Positions 1-11,660 are shown, counted from the stretch's first letter. The stretch is 64,000 bases of DNA from Rhyacophila brunnea (GCA_022495005.1 JAGYXB010001071.1:558001-622000); one strand, 5' to 3'. Made by a program: numbers and translations. Notes: generated from the letters alone by a model not told the origin.

Positions 1-91
1 CGAACTTGGGATTTTAAAAACTATTATTAAAAAGACAGCCTATTTATTTATGTTCACATACAAAAGATTATGTATATTTTCAGCAATCATA

Positions 92-330
92 GAACCATGA
101 TGTCCGAGTGGGTAACGCGTCGGCTTATGATGTCCTGGGTCTAGCAAATACAGATGTTGTTTATCAAATTGTGCTTAGAGTCAGATTCAGAGTATGTACC
201 TAATAGGTTGACCAAGCTTAGTGGCTAACATCCATTTCTCATAAAAAATATTTATTAATACAACCTCCACTCTATAATGGCTCATACAATCTTCTTAGAA
301 TCGAACATGATTTTTAAAAAATAAGAAAAA
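92..330 (+). repeat. Diverged copy of the tRNA-derived SINE family (SINE-1)
   Basis: The order of blocks matches the better copies at 28857, 35184 and 47398: a decayed tRNA-like head, then an ACCTAATAGGTTGA-like block, then ACATCCATTTCTC followed by an A-rich stretch, and finally a remnant of the CTATTAGGATCGGACATG tail (here CTTAGAATCGAACATG). It is the oldest-looking copy and its box B is degraded, so it is unlikely to be transcribed. Confidence 0.6.
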
Positions 331-391
331 AGATTAATATCCGGGATTACAATCAGGTTACCAAAAAAATGGGGAAAATTAACAAACTGAT

Positions 392-728
392 CGGAGCCAC
401 AAAACAGATTAATAAATAGAATTCTGATAGTCTATATCCCAATACACTACATTCTGACACAGGGTTTTGAATGTGTGAGTGTCCTACGAAAATGAACGAC
501 GCATTATAGACGTGTAATAGTGCGCGTTGCAACCAATATTGAGTGAGCGTTAGTGTATAAAACGAGAGCCGTTATCAGAATAAAATACAAGCGTATTCTT
601 CACACCTGTTTAAGTTTATCCCATATTCTTCCACACTCAGGATCGGTTGCTTATTTTTCCACATTCGTTAGATATTTCAGTTTCCATTATTTCTCCCTAG
701 TTCCCTGGTTAATACAATTATTAAAAAA
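392..728 (-). repeat. R1 repeat family, copy 1
   Basis: This AT-poor block is shared, in reverse orientation, with 12087-12520 and 24116-24440. It also shares its orientation with 43650-43907. Shared landmarks are GGGTTTTGAATGTGTGAGTG, CGAAAATGAA, ATGAGCGT and the end TTCCCATTATTTCT..TTCCCTGG. It carries no recognisable protein. One edge is defined by CCAGGGAACT. The element class is unknown, with a MITE or a solo end of a larger element both possible. Confidence 0.6.
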
Positions 729-1483
729 TGATGTAGGTATTTAATATAAAATTAAAATATGTACCCAGATTGCACGACGAATTATAATTGATTTATATCA
801 TAATATGTTAAGATTTATAATATGTAACATATTATTGTTATAAAAAATATATACTCACCTGAATTTTATTTATCTATTAAAGTTATACGCCTAGTTAATT
901 TTAATTTTTATCAATACCACCATCAATATTTAATAAAAAAAATAGTCGGATTTCAAAATGGCCTCTTTATGTTACCTGAGTTCCTTGATTGTAGCATAAA
1001 TATCCTTTAGAAAGAAAGCAAAGTATCTAATAATTATGCAGCCAAGTAAAATGAAAAATTTGTCTTCATCGTCTTGCGGCCGTAATAGAATCGTTCAGTT
1101 TAATACTGCCGCGTGATTTTAGAATAGGAACAGTTTTTTTTATCTATCCGGCGTACGTGGGATGTATCCACATTTCGTTGTCTTTGTTCTTCGCAAGAGT
1201 ATATCAGTTCTAATCCCACGCGCGGTCTTATACAAGAAGCGTTCCTCTCTCGCACACTCCCAATACATATATTTGAATTTAATTACCGCTTACCTGCGAC
1301 GTAATAATAAAATGTGGGTATCTTTTAAAACAATTAAATAATCTGTAACACGGTCCTTGGGCGTTTTTATGTTGCGTTAGTCTCTGTAATATGCGCGAAA
1401 AATTAACGCTAGTTTCGCAAATCATTACAGCGAAAGCGAGGGAAAATCAACACATGGGAAACGTCACAGAAATTGAGAATTCA
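729..1483. other. Intergenic, no recognised feature
   Basis: AT-rich DNA. The part from about 1070 to 1450 is somewhat richer in G+C and CpG (for example CTTGCGGCCG and CCACGCGCGG) but has no open frame and no repeat relationship that I can see in this window. Confidence 0.5.
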
Positions 1484-1538
1484 TTAATGCACTCCTAAAA
1501 GTTTTGTGGAAGAATATGCTTTATGCATTCGCATTTAA

Positions 1539-1965
1539 GGCTATGTATGCTTCAGCTGGGGCATGGTCTAAACGATCGTGACTACGCGACGCGAAGATTG
1601 TGCAAACGATGCGTGCAGAACAAAACATAATTTGTCATAGAAATTCAAAATGCGTCCATTTAATGTTATGTTTATTATTCTATTAGTAATAATAATAATA
1701 TATTCATTGACATGTTTTCTTTTTCAAGTAAATGAGTAACGTTTTTTAGTCATCTTTACATGTTTTAAGAATTCATTCCCCCGATGCCATCACAAAACAA
1801 ATTGACGTGCAAACAGGTCAGTATCGCTCTCCGACTGGCAACGCGGCCGAAATTACGTACAAATTGACGTGTTCACAGCTCGACTTTGGTTCTCCGATTG
1901 GCAGCGAATCCGAAAATTCGTCGCACCTATAGTTGAACATTATTTACCGTTTCACTGATGTCACC
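1539..1965 (+). mobile_element. TTAA-flanked MITE family TT-1, copy 1
   Basis: The element lies between TTAA at 1535-1538 and TTAA at 1966-1969. Its interior aligns over most of its length with 20439-20808 and, reversed, with 5791-6005 (shared blocks GCGTCCATTTAATGTT, CATTGACATGTTT and CGCACCTATAGTTGAA). A TTAA target is the hallmark of piggyBac-type elements, though no transposase is present. A TTAA-bounded unit of 47-55 bp is repeated directly on both sides (1484-1538 and 1966-2012); see findings. Confidence 0.65.
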
Positions 1966-2186
1966 TTAATGCACTCCTAAAAGTTTGTGGAAGAATATGC
2001 ATTCGCATTTAAGTGAGTAATTACTTACTTAATCAATTAATTTAGGTAAGTATTCAAAGATCTGCATGGTATATACATAGTCAAATCATATTATTTTATA
2101 TGTAATTTTGAATGTACACACAATTTAAGAATGTAATATTATTTTAATTTAAAATATTTTATTTTGAAGATGTAAATTAATATACA

Positions 2187-2598
2187 GGGTCTAGGACGAT
2201 TTGGCACCGAGACAACTGGACGCCACGAAATTCGAAAATAAATAGACCTTAGGTACTTATAGGTACTTTAAAAAAAATATTTAATATTATTATTTATATT
2301 TAAATGAATATATTATGATTTAAAAGTTGGTGAGAATATAAATATGCAGACGTAAATAATGATTTAATCGTGCATATGTTTAGATAAGTTCTAACGAAAA
2401 AAGAGTTTTTTATTTTCTATAAAGCCTTAGGCACGGTAATTCTCAATCCGCAATAAAGAATACATTATGTTAAGTGTAAAATGAATTAAAACTACTAAGT
2501 AGTAGATCGAAACTGATTAAAATACCTCGTCTACGTTCTGTATACGTGTCTACGACAGTGCGGCGTCTAATTGTCCGGAGTCCAGTTGTCCCACTCCC
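2187..2598 (+). mobile_element. Non-autonomous element, family L, copy 1 (8-bp TSD AATATACA)
   Basis: Flanked by AATATACA at 2179-2186 and 2599-2606. The ends are inverted: the left end carries GAGACAACTGGACGCC and the right end GGAGTCCAGTTGTCCC. A second copy, interrupted by another element, is at 25005-26042. There is no coding capacity. The 8-bp duplication suggests a hAT-type transposase. Confidence 0.65.
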
Positions 2599-2606
2599 AA
2601 TATACA

Positions 2607-3284
2607 CACTATAATATTATACTGACCGACATGGATTCTAAATAACATCTTTCACTCCGTAGAAGAGTGCTCACAAGCTATTGACCCACGATGTGTCATT
2701 CTTGCAAATAATTACTAATAACAACGCTTTCTTAAGTAGGTATGCCAATTAATATAATTGATTTAAATAACAACGTGTAGTCACGTCATGATGGTGATGA
2801 AGTAGGTAATAATAAGATGTGCCTAATAATATAATAAACTATTTTTTATTCATTGAATAATTTACAATATTTGAGAATGTAACATTCTTATATGGAACAC
2901 ACATAATTTGAAAATGCCTCAAATATTATAAACGTAAGTACCATATTTTTTTTTTGAAAATATGATTTTTTTCTAGTATACAGGTAATATGTTATATTAA
3001 GAAACTATTTAACGAACGCACATTTAATATTTTTTTTTAATCGTAAGTTTTATATTCGAATTTAAATATGTATGTATACTTATTTTTTAATGTTTTTTAG
3101 ATAGATAGATAGATAGTTACGTATTGGTTATTAAATTTTAATACGTTTAAAATGAAAATTATCAGAAAAATCCATTTAGTTACATCCTTCGTATTCTGTC
3201 GCCGGATGACCCTAGTAATATTACTCTCCTCCATAACTGTATAACACAATTTTTCCTAGTACTTATTCATAAAACAAAAAATTA
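2607..3284. other. Intergenic, AT-rich; (GATA)n at 3102-3118
   Basis: No gene or repeat-family match was seen. It holds a short GATA microsatellite and long A/T runs. Confidence 0.5.
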
Positions 3285-3299
3285 TACCATACCTTAGAC

Positions 3300-4682
3300 C
3301 AGGGGTTCCCAACCCCGTGCCCGCGAGCACCATGGCGCCCGCGGAACGATTCGTATGTGCCCGCCACTATTCGACAGAGACAGAATTTTCACGCTAGCCT
3401 GACACACGCAGAAAACCCGAAGTGAACGAACGCCACGAACTGAGCCGATGACCGACCAAAGCACGTGACAGTAGTCACGTGCTCGTACCGTCCCGATTGC
3501 TTCGGCGATCATCGGCACAGTTCAAGTTTTCGGCGTGTACCAGGAGTGATGTGCAAATAGCATTCCCCGCCTGGAACCGCGTTGTTGTCATTGTGATTGC
3601 GATTGCTGCCCCGTTCGGGTCGCGACAGTTAGCTAGGAGACATCTTCGTCTGACGAAACACGAATTAGGAGTTTTGATATTCCTTCTATATAGTTCTAAA
3701 ATGAGTGGACCGAGAAAAGATAACGAACCTGTAATTTTAACACTGACTGGGAGGAATCATATTGTTTCTTTAATGTGAAAAATGGATGCGTCTGTTTGTT
3801 GTGCTGAAATGATAAGCTCTATAAAGTCATTTAAAGCTAAATTGGATTTGTTGATATCACATCTGCAGATCAATTCTCTCGTGCATTTCCCACATATGAA
3901 TAAAATGCTAATGAATTAAACGGGTCATTATTTATTAAGCATCTTCAAGTAGTGTTAAAAAAACAATTTGAAGAGAGATGTTTGCAGTTTACATATATCG
4001 AGCCAATTGTTTCCTTCTGTATCAATCCTTTTACTTGCCAAATAAATGTAATGGAAATGGCCGCATGTATTGCAGATTTTGTTCAAGGTAAGACAGAAGA
4101 ACTAGAGTTAGAAATTTTGGAGCTTAAGTATGATATTTTGCTTAAATCCTTAATATCAGAGGACTTTTGGAATACAGTGGACAGAGAAAAGTTCCCATTT
4201 TCGAAAAAAGCGGCATATAAAATTGAATCATTTTTCGGTTCGACATATTTATGCGAATCATTGTTTTCAAACATGAACTTAATAAAATCAAGATATAGAT
4301 CTCGACCCACCGATGAGCATCTTTATGATTGTTTGCTAACAGGATTATCGTCATACTCTCCTAATTATGAGGCACTGGCCAATGATATGCAATGCCAAAG
4401 ATCACATTGACATTTTATAAAATGTTTTCTTTGTATTTGTGTTTTTTGTTTACTTTGTTTACATTTCGTAAATACATTTCTCTGTGTGTATTCAATTTGA
4501 ATAATAGTTTTATTATTTTGAAACATTTTTGTTTATTATTTATTAATAAATTATATAAGAAAATAAATTATGGGAAAATGAGAAGTTATGGAAGGAGTTT
4601 GTCGATTAAAAATAGGTGGTGCCCGCCACCCTACCGATATTTTAGAATGTGCTCTAGAGTACAAAAAGGTTGGGTACCCCTG
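3300..4682 (+). mobile_element. hAT-A: decayed hAT transposon, 1383 bp, TSD CCTTAGAC
   Basis: The terminal inverted repeats are CAGGGGTTCCCAACC on the left and the complement of CAGGGGTACCCAACC on the right. The 8-bp target duplication CCTTAGAC (3292-3299 and 4683-4690) is perfect. It is internally deleted and keeps only the 3' half of a transposase gene. It sits inside MITE K. A related remnant in opposite orientation starts at 41182. Confidence 0.9.
3700..4410 (+). pseudogene. hAT transposase C-terminal half, decayed
   Basis: Conceptual translation starts MSGPRKDNEPV and, past several in-frame stops (around 3776, 3917 and 3953), continues open from 3952 to 4410. The N-terminal part resembles the linker of ZBED5/GTF2IRD2-type domesticated hAT proteins (LTGRNHIVSLM, IKSFKAKLDL, HFPHM). 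The C-terminal part contains the hAT dimerisation motif FFGSTYLCESLFSNMNLIK at about residues 94-112 of the open segment, followed by RSRPTDEHLYDCL. The RNase-H-like catalytic core and BED finger are missing, so this cannot be an active transposase. The family assignment is firm from the dimerisation motif; the exact subfamily is inference. Confidence 0.8.
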
Positions 4683-5317
4683 CCTTAGACTATAGATACA
4701 CCTAGACGCCACCCATTGCATTGCTAAATGAAGTGCGTGCCGTGCGTTTGGTTTGTGGGCGAGCGAACGCATTCGTATTCAAATGTTCGAGACCATAGAC
4801 CATTTCGCTAGTGCTCGCCCAAAGTGCTCGCACTAGACGCTCAGAATTTAAATATATTTTTTTTACATTATATAGTATTTTTAAGCGGTCAAAATGCAAC
4901 CATTAGGTAAAAATATACATAATTTAAGTTATTTTAAAGAAACACGGTCACTTGATATTAAAATATATAATAATATACAAATAAATTATCACGAACGTGT
5001 ATCAACTTACCTATGAAACGTAATACCATCTTCTTGCTTATCAGTACGGCTACCACATTTTAATACAACATACAGGACCTTCTTTTCTACTTAATTAACT
5101 GAAAATATTTACCACTGACTTTATGCTTAACACAAAAAATATCAATTTTAGCAACACGGTTATTGACGCTCACATCGGCGGCTACACCGTAGCAAACCAT
5201 CTCTTACATATGTAAACCTTTTATCTTACTCTAGCGCGTGTCGCAGAGATTATAAGGGTGCCGAATACTTTCTCACTCGCACTTATGCATCGTTTTTGTT
5301 AAGACCTTGTACCATAC

Positions 5318-5786
5318 ATATTGATAGTAACTCGTGTTAGGAACGTTAGCATACCCCGATACACTGAACAAAAAAACACTTGTTCTACATCGTAAATTCA
5401 ATTACTATAGTCAGCACAAAACAAGCAAACAATATTAATTCAGTAATTCCAAGTATGTATTAAAAGAATTAAAATTGACTGCAAGAGTTTAAGGCCATAC
5501 AGTTCGTTATTCATACTCGATCCCTGGTAATTGATAATGATTTTCAATGTTGCATTTAATAATAACCATTTCAAACAGTCGCTTATACAAATATGACGTC
5601 TGTTGATTTGATACACAGGGCTGGAGTTATTCTAAATGGGATATTGCCCAGTGCCTCTTAGTCTTACCAAATGAACTATCCGCAAGAACTTCCTCTATCA
5701 GCCCCTCTCCTAGGTCAATGTACCTCAAGTGTCAGCCCGTCCACGACTCCATACTAGGCTATTATTTAAACTTAAAGCCGACCTTC
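5318..5786. other. Intergenic, no recognised feature
   Basis: AT-rich sequence with a more mixed stretch at 5620-5760 starting CAGGGCTGGAG, which could be an eroded transposon end. I found no partner end or target duplication. Confidence 0.4.
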
Positions 5787-5790
5787 TTAA

Positions 5791-6005
5791 GACGATACTT
5801 TAGTGAAACGGCAAATAATTTTCAACTATAGGCGTGACGAAATTTTGGGCTCGCTGGCAGTCGGAGAGCGAACGTCGAGGTGTGAATACGTCAAATTGTT
5901 TCGTGATGCCGACGGGGGTATAATTCTTAAATCGTGTTAAGATGACTAAAAACGTTACCCATTTACTTGAAAAAGAAAACATCTCAATGACGATCACAGT
6001 GGGAG
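5791..6005 (-). mobile_element. TTAA-flanked MITE family TT-1, copy 2 (truncated)
   Basis: Reverse complement of the right half of the copies at 1539 and 20439. It begins after TTAA (5787-5790) with GACGATAC, then GTGAAACGGCAAATAATTTT. The far end is lost before the LINE fragment. Confidence 0.65.
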
Positions 6006-6029
6006 GTCACTTTTGAAGACATTATTTAG

Positions 6030-6200
6030 GCTCGATGTAATAGATTTTGCAAAAAACCTCAAATGGAAAAAGGCTGGACAGCTCGAAGAACGGACAATCG
6101 TTGGACAAATTTAGTCATCCAGTGGTATCCAAGAGGTACAAAACGTCCGCAAGGTAGACCTAGAGGCCGCTGGATCCATGAAATGGTTATTTCTGTATAT
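6030..6200 (+). pseudogene. Non-LTR retrotransposon (LINE) reverse-transcriptase C-terminal fragment
   Basis: Frame-shifted translation reads RLDVIDFAKNLKWK and then GWTARRTDNRWTNLV, QWYPRGTKRPQGRPRGRW. The pattern V.D...xLKWxWAGHxARR.D.RW followed by a PRGxKRPxGRPxxRW block is typical of the region after the reverse-transcriptase domain in many insect LINE ORF2 proteins. It has a frame break near KWKK/GWTA and neither the reverse-transcriptase core nor the endonuclease, so it is a dead 3' fragment. The clade (RTE or Jockey group) cannot be settled from this piece. Better-preserved homology is at 8995-9290. Confidence 0.7.
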
Positions 6201-8980
6201 GTACACACTATACATTCATTTCGCGTGATCTTAGCGTTCATTTGAATTGCGGTTGAAGCGTTGGACATTACTTTTTTAAACATCTATTTTAGTGCCTGTT
6301 GTCTTTTTCGTGTAAAAAGGTAAAATATAATTTTTTTTGTTAATTAAAATATTGAAGATGAACGAAATTCAAGTACCTAATGTAAATATGGTTTTCCTAT
6401 GACTTGTTTTCAGTTATCTATTACAGTCTGGTAGCCTACCTTTAAGTTACTTTGTCAATAAAAAATCAAGAGAGTGTTCGCAAAATAAAATCATTTTTTT
6501 AAATACGTTATAAAAAGCTATATTTTGAGATCGCCAATAATCTATTATATATATCAGCCCAGGGCCATTGAAAGCGTAAATCCGACCATGCTAATTCCTA
6601 CTCTGAGTAAGCATTGTAATAGTAAAACTGATAATAAAACGGACAATAAAACTGATATTTTCTGTTAGGATAATAGCCCGTTAAATGCATTAATTTTCCC
6701 ACGACCCCGAAATAAAAAATTTGTAAAATCGTTCAACAGATATCGTCGTATTTAAATAAGTACATACAACTTATTGTTCAGCATTTAAATATAATTAATT
6801 GTTAAAATTGGGTATATTCTATTTAAAAACAGCAGTAGTATATAATATTGTGTAAATACAAACAATAATAATTCGGAGAATGGTTTACGTGTGGGAACAG
6901 CTTCATTGACTCCGTTACAAATAATACAGATTTCAGAGAAGTCAGAAAATTATAAAAGTCAGCAGATATTATCTAATGAAAGAAAATCATTTAAAACAAC
7001 AACGACAATAAAAAATCGTAATAATTCCATACATTCAGATTTTAAGACGAAATGCAGTACCTACTACTATTATGCAGCTAGGGAAATCTGGTAACGGAAT
7101 TACGAAAAATGAAATTAAATATAAATCACTGAAAATTTTCAAATTACTATAACTTATAGTTTTCATTATAGTTTTAGTGTACTTTTTTATTTATTTTTAA
7201 AAAGAAAACTAAAAGGATTATAGAGATGCATTAATTAATATTAAAATACTCAAAGTAAATTTTGAGTAAATTGTCTTTAATTTCTTTCGTAGTTTCGTTA
7301 TGTACTGCCTTGCTAAGTAAAAAGACAGCGTTACTGGTTTTAATGAAATTGTTATAGGATAACCCAAGTTTAAAACTATCCTTTCTCTTAATTAACTAAT
7401 GATGTTAAGCTATTGGATTATTTTGACTCAATCTCTAAATAAGCAGGTATACCTACAATATATTTTACACTTTACGAAATTTGATAATACGAAATTCGAT
7501 TAAAATCGTTGGTTTAGTTATGTATTTTTACGTGCAAATACAAAGTGTTTTTGTAGGTGGTTGCTGTACGTAAAGAAGCAGTGTTTCATAATACTGCGTT
7601 TATATTAACAAATGGTATATCAATATAATGTGTTCTTATGTAGTATATTTTTCTTTATTAATAAACTGAATATTCTAAGTAAATGTGTACTAAATGACCG
7701 TATAAGGACTAGCCTTGAAATAAGAAATAAAAAAACTGATAAGCTCATAAATAATAATTAAGTTAATTAATTAATTGTTAATTGAATAAATATGTTGATT
7801 AATAACGATACAGTTTACATTAAAAGCATTAATATACATCTAGCGTCACAGACGAGGATTGCACATTTACATCTTGCATCTTCGAGATGTGATATAGATA
7901 TAGGATTGTTATCTTTTCATTCTATTAGGAATTCGTGAAAAACGCCCCAATCTTTTTCGAAAAGTCAATGTTGAAAAACCGCATAAACCGAAAAAAATAC
8001 ATATTTTCTTAAATGCTTCACACTCACTACAGAGAATTCTCAAAACAAGCCACAATATCTTATGAAGTTACGTATTTCTGAGTCAAAAACGCTTCCGCGA
8101 AACGACATTATTGCTTATAATATAGTAACGCAACGGTTATGCAGTACCCAAGGGCAATATTGTGTCATTGTTTCATCCATGCTTGCCAATCGGGAAATAC
8201 AAGAGGAAAATTATTAAGCAATTAAGCAATTACTGAGCTACTTTATTCCCTTTACTTTTGTTTGATTATATACATATTATGTAACGAAACCTGCTTGAGA
8301 TGATTTCCGTTGTGAATATAAATTGTTTTTACCGGTTTAGTCACTTTATTACAGAATAATAAATTAATATTGATTGGAAAACATCAAAGAAATATAAATC
8401 AATCTTCCTCATCTTCTTCTACACGTAATATTAGTAGGTATATAAGCTTACGATTTTTATGTAGGTAGTTAAATTTTACTTAAAAAATACATGTTTTTTC
8501 TGTTGGGCCCCGATTGGTACCACGAGTCGGGTTCCCGAAATAAACCAGTCTTTACTCATTTATGAAGCTTATGTGGTTTTGATTTGTTTATCTTTATACT
8601 TTACCGTTTACACGTGCATGGATTTAATGCTGACAGTTTGTATTATCGCGGCCATGACAAGAAAATACACGACGTGTAAACAAGTAATATCGTGCAAGTT
8701 GCAAGATTGCCTGCATGGATCAAAAAAGTTCAGCAGCTTCTAATTTTCCACGCGACAGTTGGAGCTTGTGAGATATCTGCGCCTGCGCAGTAGAACAATA
8801 GTGACGAACCTTAGGGAAAAAAACTACACGCGCAGAGCATTTTTGGCGTTTACCATTTTCACAACCAAATAGCACCATAAATAAAATGACAACAACGCGT
8901 CTCGCTTACGTGTGAAGAATGAGATTAGCCAGACAGTCAGCACTATTACAATATGTAAACAGTTATTATCACTATGGTTG
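6201..8980. other. Long intergenic stretch, no recognised gene
   Basis: About 2.8 kb of AT-rich DNA with only short chance frames. A mixed-composition patch at 8630-8880 carries GCGCCTGCGCAG and several CpGs. I see no exon, RNA or transposon end that I can defend. Confidence 0.45.
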
Positions 8981-8994
8981 AATTTACACACTAT

Positions 8995-9290
8995 TCATCA
9001 TCAGCCGGGATCAATCCACTGCTGGTTGAAGGCCTCCTCAAGTTTCCTCCAACTCTCTCGGTCCTTTGTCGTTCGCTGCCACGTATTTCCGCCGAACTCT
9101 ATCAGTTCGTCAATCCAGCGGCTTTTAGGGTGACCCTGTGGCCGTTTCGTGCCCCTTGGTTACCATTGGATGACGGCATTTGTCCAGCGGCCATCCTTTC
9201 GACGAGCAATGTGCCCCGCCTATCTCCATTTCAGCTGTTTGGCAACGTCTATTACATCGCGTACTCTTGTCTATTGGTGCCAGTAAATCC
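8995..9290 (-). pseudogene. LINE ORF2 C-terminal fragment with 3' end
   Basis: On the minus strand one frame reads VIDVAKQLKWR*AGHIARR, then KDGRWTNAVIQW*PRGTK, RPQGHPKSRWIDELIEFGG, and KDRESWRKLEEAFNQQWIDP. These are the typical LKWRWAGHIAR and PRGxRPxGxPxxRW blocks downstream of a LINE reverse transcriptase, closing with the W..LEEAFxxQQW..D tail. Two in-frame stops are present. The 3' end is followed by the TGATGATGAAT repeat usual for these elements. No catalytic domain is left. It is the best-preserved of three fragments of this family (others near 6030, 56505 and possibly 62590). Confidence 0.8.
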
Positions 9291-9454
9291 ATATATGTGC
9301 ATAGGCACTATTATTTTACATCTAAAGTATAATATTATATAATATTTATTATAGATACCTATTTCGAAGTCGTCGCTATTGTTTCAATATAAAAATACAT
9401 ATATTATTTTTAATTAACTGTTTTTTGCATGCATTCTAATTTATTGAACATACA

Positions 9455-9700
9455 TAATTTTGAAAACACTTCTGAGAAAATATATTATAACCATTAGAAA
9501 AAAATCGAATGTCGGGTATCGCGCCCATGCACATAGCCCACTATGCTAGAGGCGTCATACTTAATTGCGACACATTTTAACTAATGGCTTTTTTTAATAC
9601 CCGAGAGAAGCAGGTTCGATCCAGGTCTTACTTTTTTCAAAAAGATTTTTTCTATTGGTTATAATATATTTTCTCAGAAGTGTTTTCAAAATAATATTTT
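9455..9700. repeat. Head-to-head inverted pair of tRNA-derived SINE copies
   Basis: The outer arms are an inverted repeat of about 50 bp (ATTTTGAAAACACTTCTGAG / CTCAGAAGTGTTTTCAAAAT, with TATAATATATTTTCTC inside). Inside each arm is a tRNA-like box B: GGGCGCGATACCCG on the minus strand of the left half, and GCAGGTTCGATCC on the plus strand of the right half. The left half also has a box A-like TAGCATAGTGG on the minus strand. Together these suggest two SINE copies joined head to head. Confidence 0.5.
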
Positions 9701-10289
9701 TTTTATTATTATTCTGATTAATTATTAGGTCTCATATGAAGTTAGTTTTAGAAAACCGGATTTTATTTCAATTTCTTTGGTTTCATTTTCACATATAAAA
9801 GCTTATTGAAGCTTACCTTACCTTACCTTACCTTACTTGATAAATGCTTACCTTCATTGAAGAATGTTTTTAACCATCGTCTTTGGCTAGACCGGATTCT
9901 TTTTCGTGCATGATATTTTTTATGACGCATATTTTCAATAAATTTATATCGAATTTCGCAATCGTAATAATTATTGACTAGATTCTAGTACACGAACGTC
10001 GGACAACCAACACCTCTCAATAAACTGTTATAAAGCATAAATAACATAATATTATTGTGAAAGGTTTTTAAAACTTGAAAAAATGGCACGTGATGTGTAG
10101 TAGAATTTACTAGTTTTGCTTTTTTATAACTGGAGACTAGTATGGAATGTTACCATACTTACATTATTAGCCAAACTTAACTCAGGCAAGGTAAGTGATT
10201 GTAATATTAAATTGTTATATATGCATTCTTTGTAGTTTTATTACAAAAAACGATACACTAAAAATACATAGCTGCACATGGATATACAT
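9701..10289. other. Intergenic; ACCTT microsatellite at 9816-9836
   Basis: The CTTACCTTACCTTACCTTA tract is the only clear element. The rest is AT-rich without features. Confidence 0.5.
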
Positions 10290-10512
10290 ACTAAAATATG
10301 ACTATATTCTAAAACATCAGATCGAGAGGCTTAAAAGAATACTATTTTATGCAATAAAAATACTTCATACAGTCATCAAAATGTTTAAAATAAATATAAA
10401 GGATAATAAGGCTTCAAAATTATCTAAATAGATTATCTACAACGTTTAAGGAATATCCAGGCTTATGCTCTGAAAATACCATAAAACTCCATTTTGACCT
10501 ACGTGGCGCATG
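10290..10512 (+). repeat. R6 repeat, copy 1
   Basis: Nearly the same sequence recurs in the same orientation at 38340-38562 (ATTCTAAAACAT, GGATAATAAGGCTTCAAAATTAT, GATTATCTACAACGTTTAAGG, TCCATTTTGACCTACG). It has no protein and no obvious inverted ends, so the class is unknown. Confidence 0.65.
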
Positions 10513-10589
10513 TGTTTCTTACCGGTAGCTATTTCAGTCAACATAATTATTATTCAATACCTTCAAGTCTCTATATTTTCATAAATAAG

Positions 10590-11060
10590 TACATAAATCA
10601 CTATCTTCTCTCTTCTTGGTCGTGCTCTCATGGCTGAGGAACATGACCACTTTTGAGTTTTGTCATCCTTTGAGCAACCAATACTTTCGATCCCTCTCGA
10701 TCTTCCATTTTTCTCAGGGCAGAATGAATACTGCCCCCCGCTCGGTCGCTACAGCACGCCGACGCTTTTAGGCCTTTCCTGGTCACCCAAAACCACCAGT
10801 CTCTCCAGATTTTCTGTTGCGCGCCGGACAATGTGTCCAAAAAACTGTAGAATGGGTCTCAGACATATTGTTGAGCGCCGTTCCTTTATCTGCAGTCCCC
10901 GGATGATTGACTGGTTCGTCCTGTGCTCTGTTCAAGAAATACGAACCGTTCGGCGCCAACACTACATCTCGAAGGCATCAATAAAATTGCTTTCTACTCC
11001 CTAGCCTTCAAGGTCCATGACTCGACACCGTATAAAAATACTGAGAACGCTAATGTTTCC
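10590..11060 (-). pseudogene. LINE ORF2 C-terminal fragment, second family
   Basis: Minus-strand translation, with frame breaks and stops, gives LYGVESWTLKARE, then CWRRTVRIS, TEHRTNQSIIRGLQIKERRS and LRPILQFFGHIVRR...ENLERLVVLG. The YGxExWTL, EMxCWRRMxxISW and FGHxxR blocks mark the C-terminal domain of CR1/Jockey-like LINE reverse transcriptases. The reverse-transcriptase core is absent. A second, more decayed copy lies at 21905-22340 on the same strand. Confidence 0.7.
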
Positions 11061-11652
11061 ACAAGCATCAATGATAAATAATCATAAATAAATCACTCAT
11101 CTCATAGCAATTGCATTACTTGCATTACTATCATTACTCCACATACACCCATAAGTAACTGAAAAACCTAATCACGAGTTTCTCTCAAACTACTGTTTTT
11201 TTGTGTTCGGCAAACGTCAGACGCAATAGGGTCGTTTATCTGCATTGCGATCGATCAAGTAAGTGAACCAGAGCTGCATTTTACATTCCTATATGTTTTA
11301 TCGATTGCATATTATCAATATAGTTCGATAAAATCAGCTGCAGTTACAACGATATTTCCAATGATTGAGTTACCCCATCTGCATTCATCATGTAGGTATA
11401 TGCAATCGTAATTAATTGCATACGGTCGTTACACACAATATTTCGGAATGAAAAGATTTTATTGACACACCTCCTTGTCCTGAGACGAAGCCATACGCGT
11501 AAAAAACCGCTAATACTTAATATCCAAACGTAGTGCCTGGTGATACGCTCGACTACAACCGAATGTGGTTGGGTGCGGGACGGTTGGCTTGAAGACCCCT
11601 TTCTTGCTAACGTGTCGATACCTGACTCATTTGTACCAGGCTTGTTATCTTG
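11061..11652. other. Intergenic, no recognised feature
   Basis: Mixed AT-rich DNA up to the TSD of the next MITE. A stretch at 11540-11640 is richer in G+C but has no supported gene. Confidence 0.45.
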
Positions 11653-11660
11653 GCTGGGAT

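Larger units (their letters stand above)
3293..5309. mobile_element. hAT-type MITE family K, copy 1, split by hAT-A
   Basis: Flanked by the 8-bp duplication TACCATAC at 3285-3292 and 5310-5317. It begins CTTAGAC, is interrupted after 7 bp by the hAT-A element, then continues CTTAGACTATAG from 4684 and ends AAGACCTTG. Without hAT-A and its duplicated target the element is 626 bp. The second copy is at 25113-25770 and aligns almost throughout (for example TGCTAAATGAAG, GTGCTCGCACTAGACGC, CGCGTGTCGCAGAGATTATAA). No protein is encoded. Confidence 0.75.

Noticed and set aside
3479..3778. 99-codon frame as a host gene
   Set aside because: It lies inside hAT-A, and only its last part matches the transposase linker; the first part spans the terminal region of the transposon.
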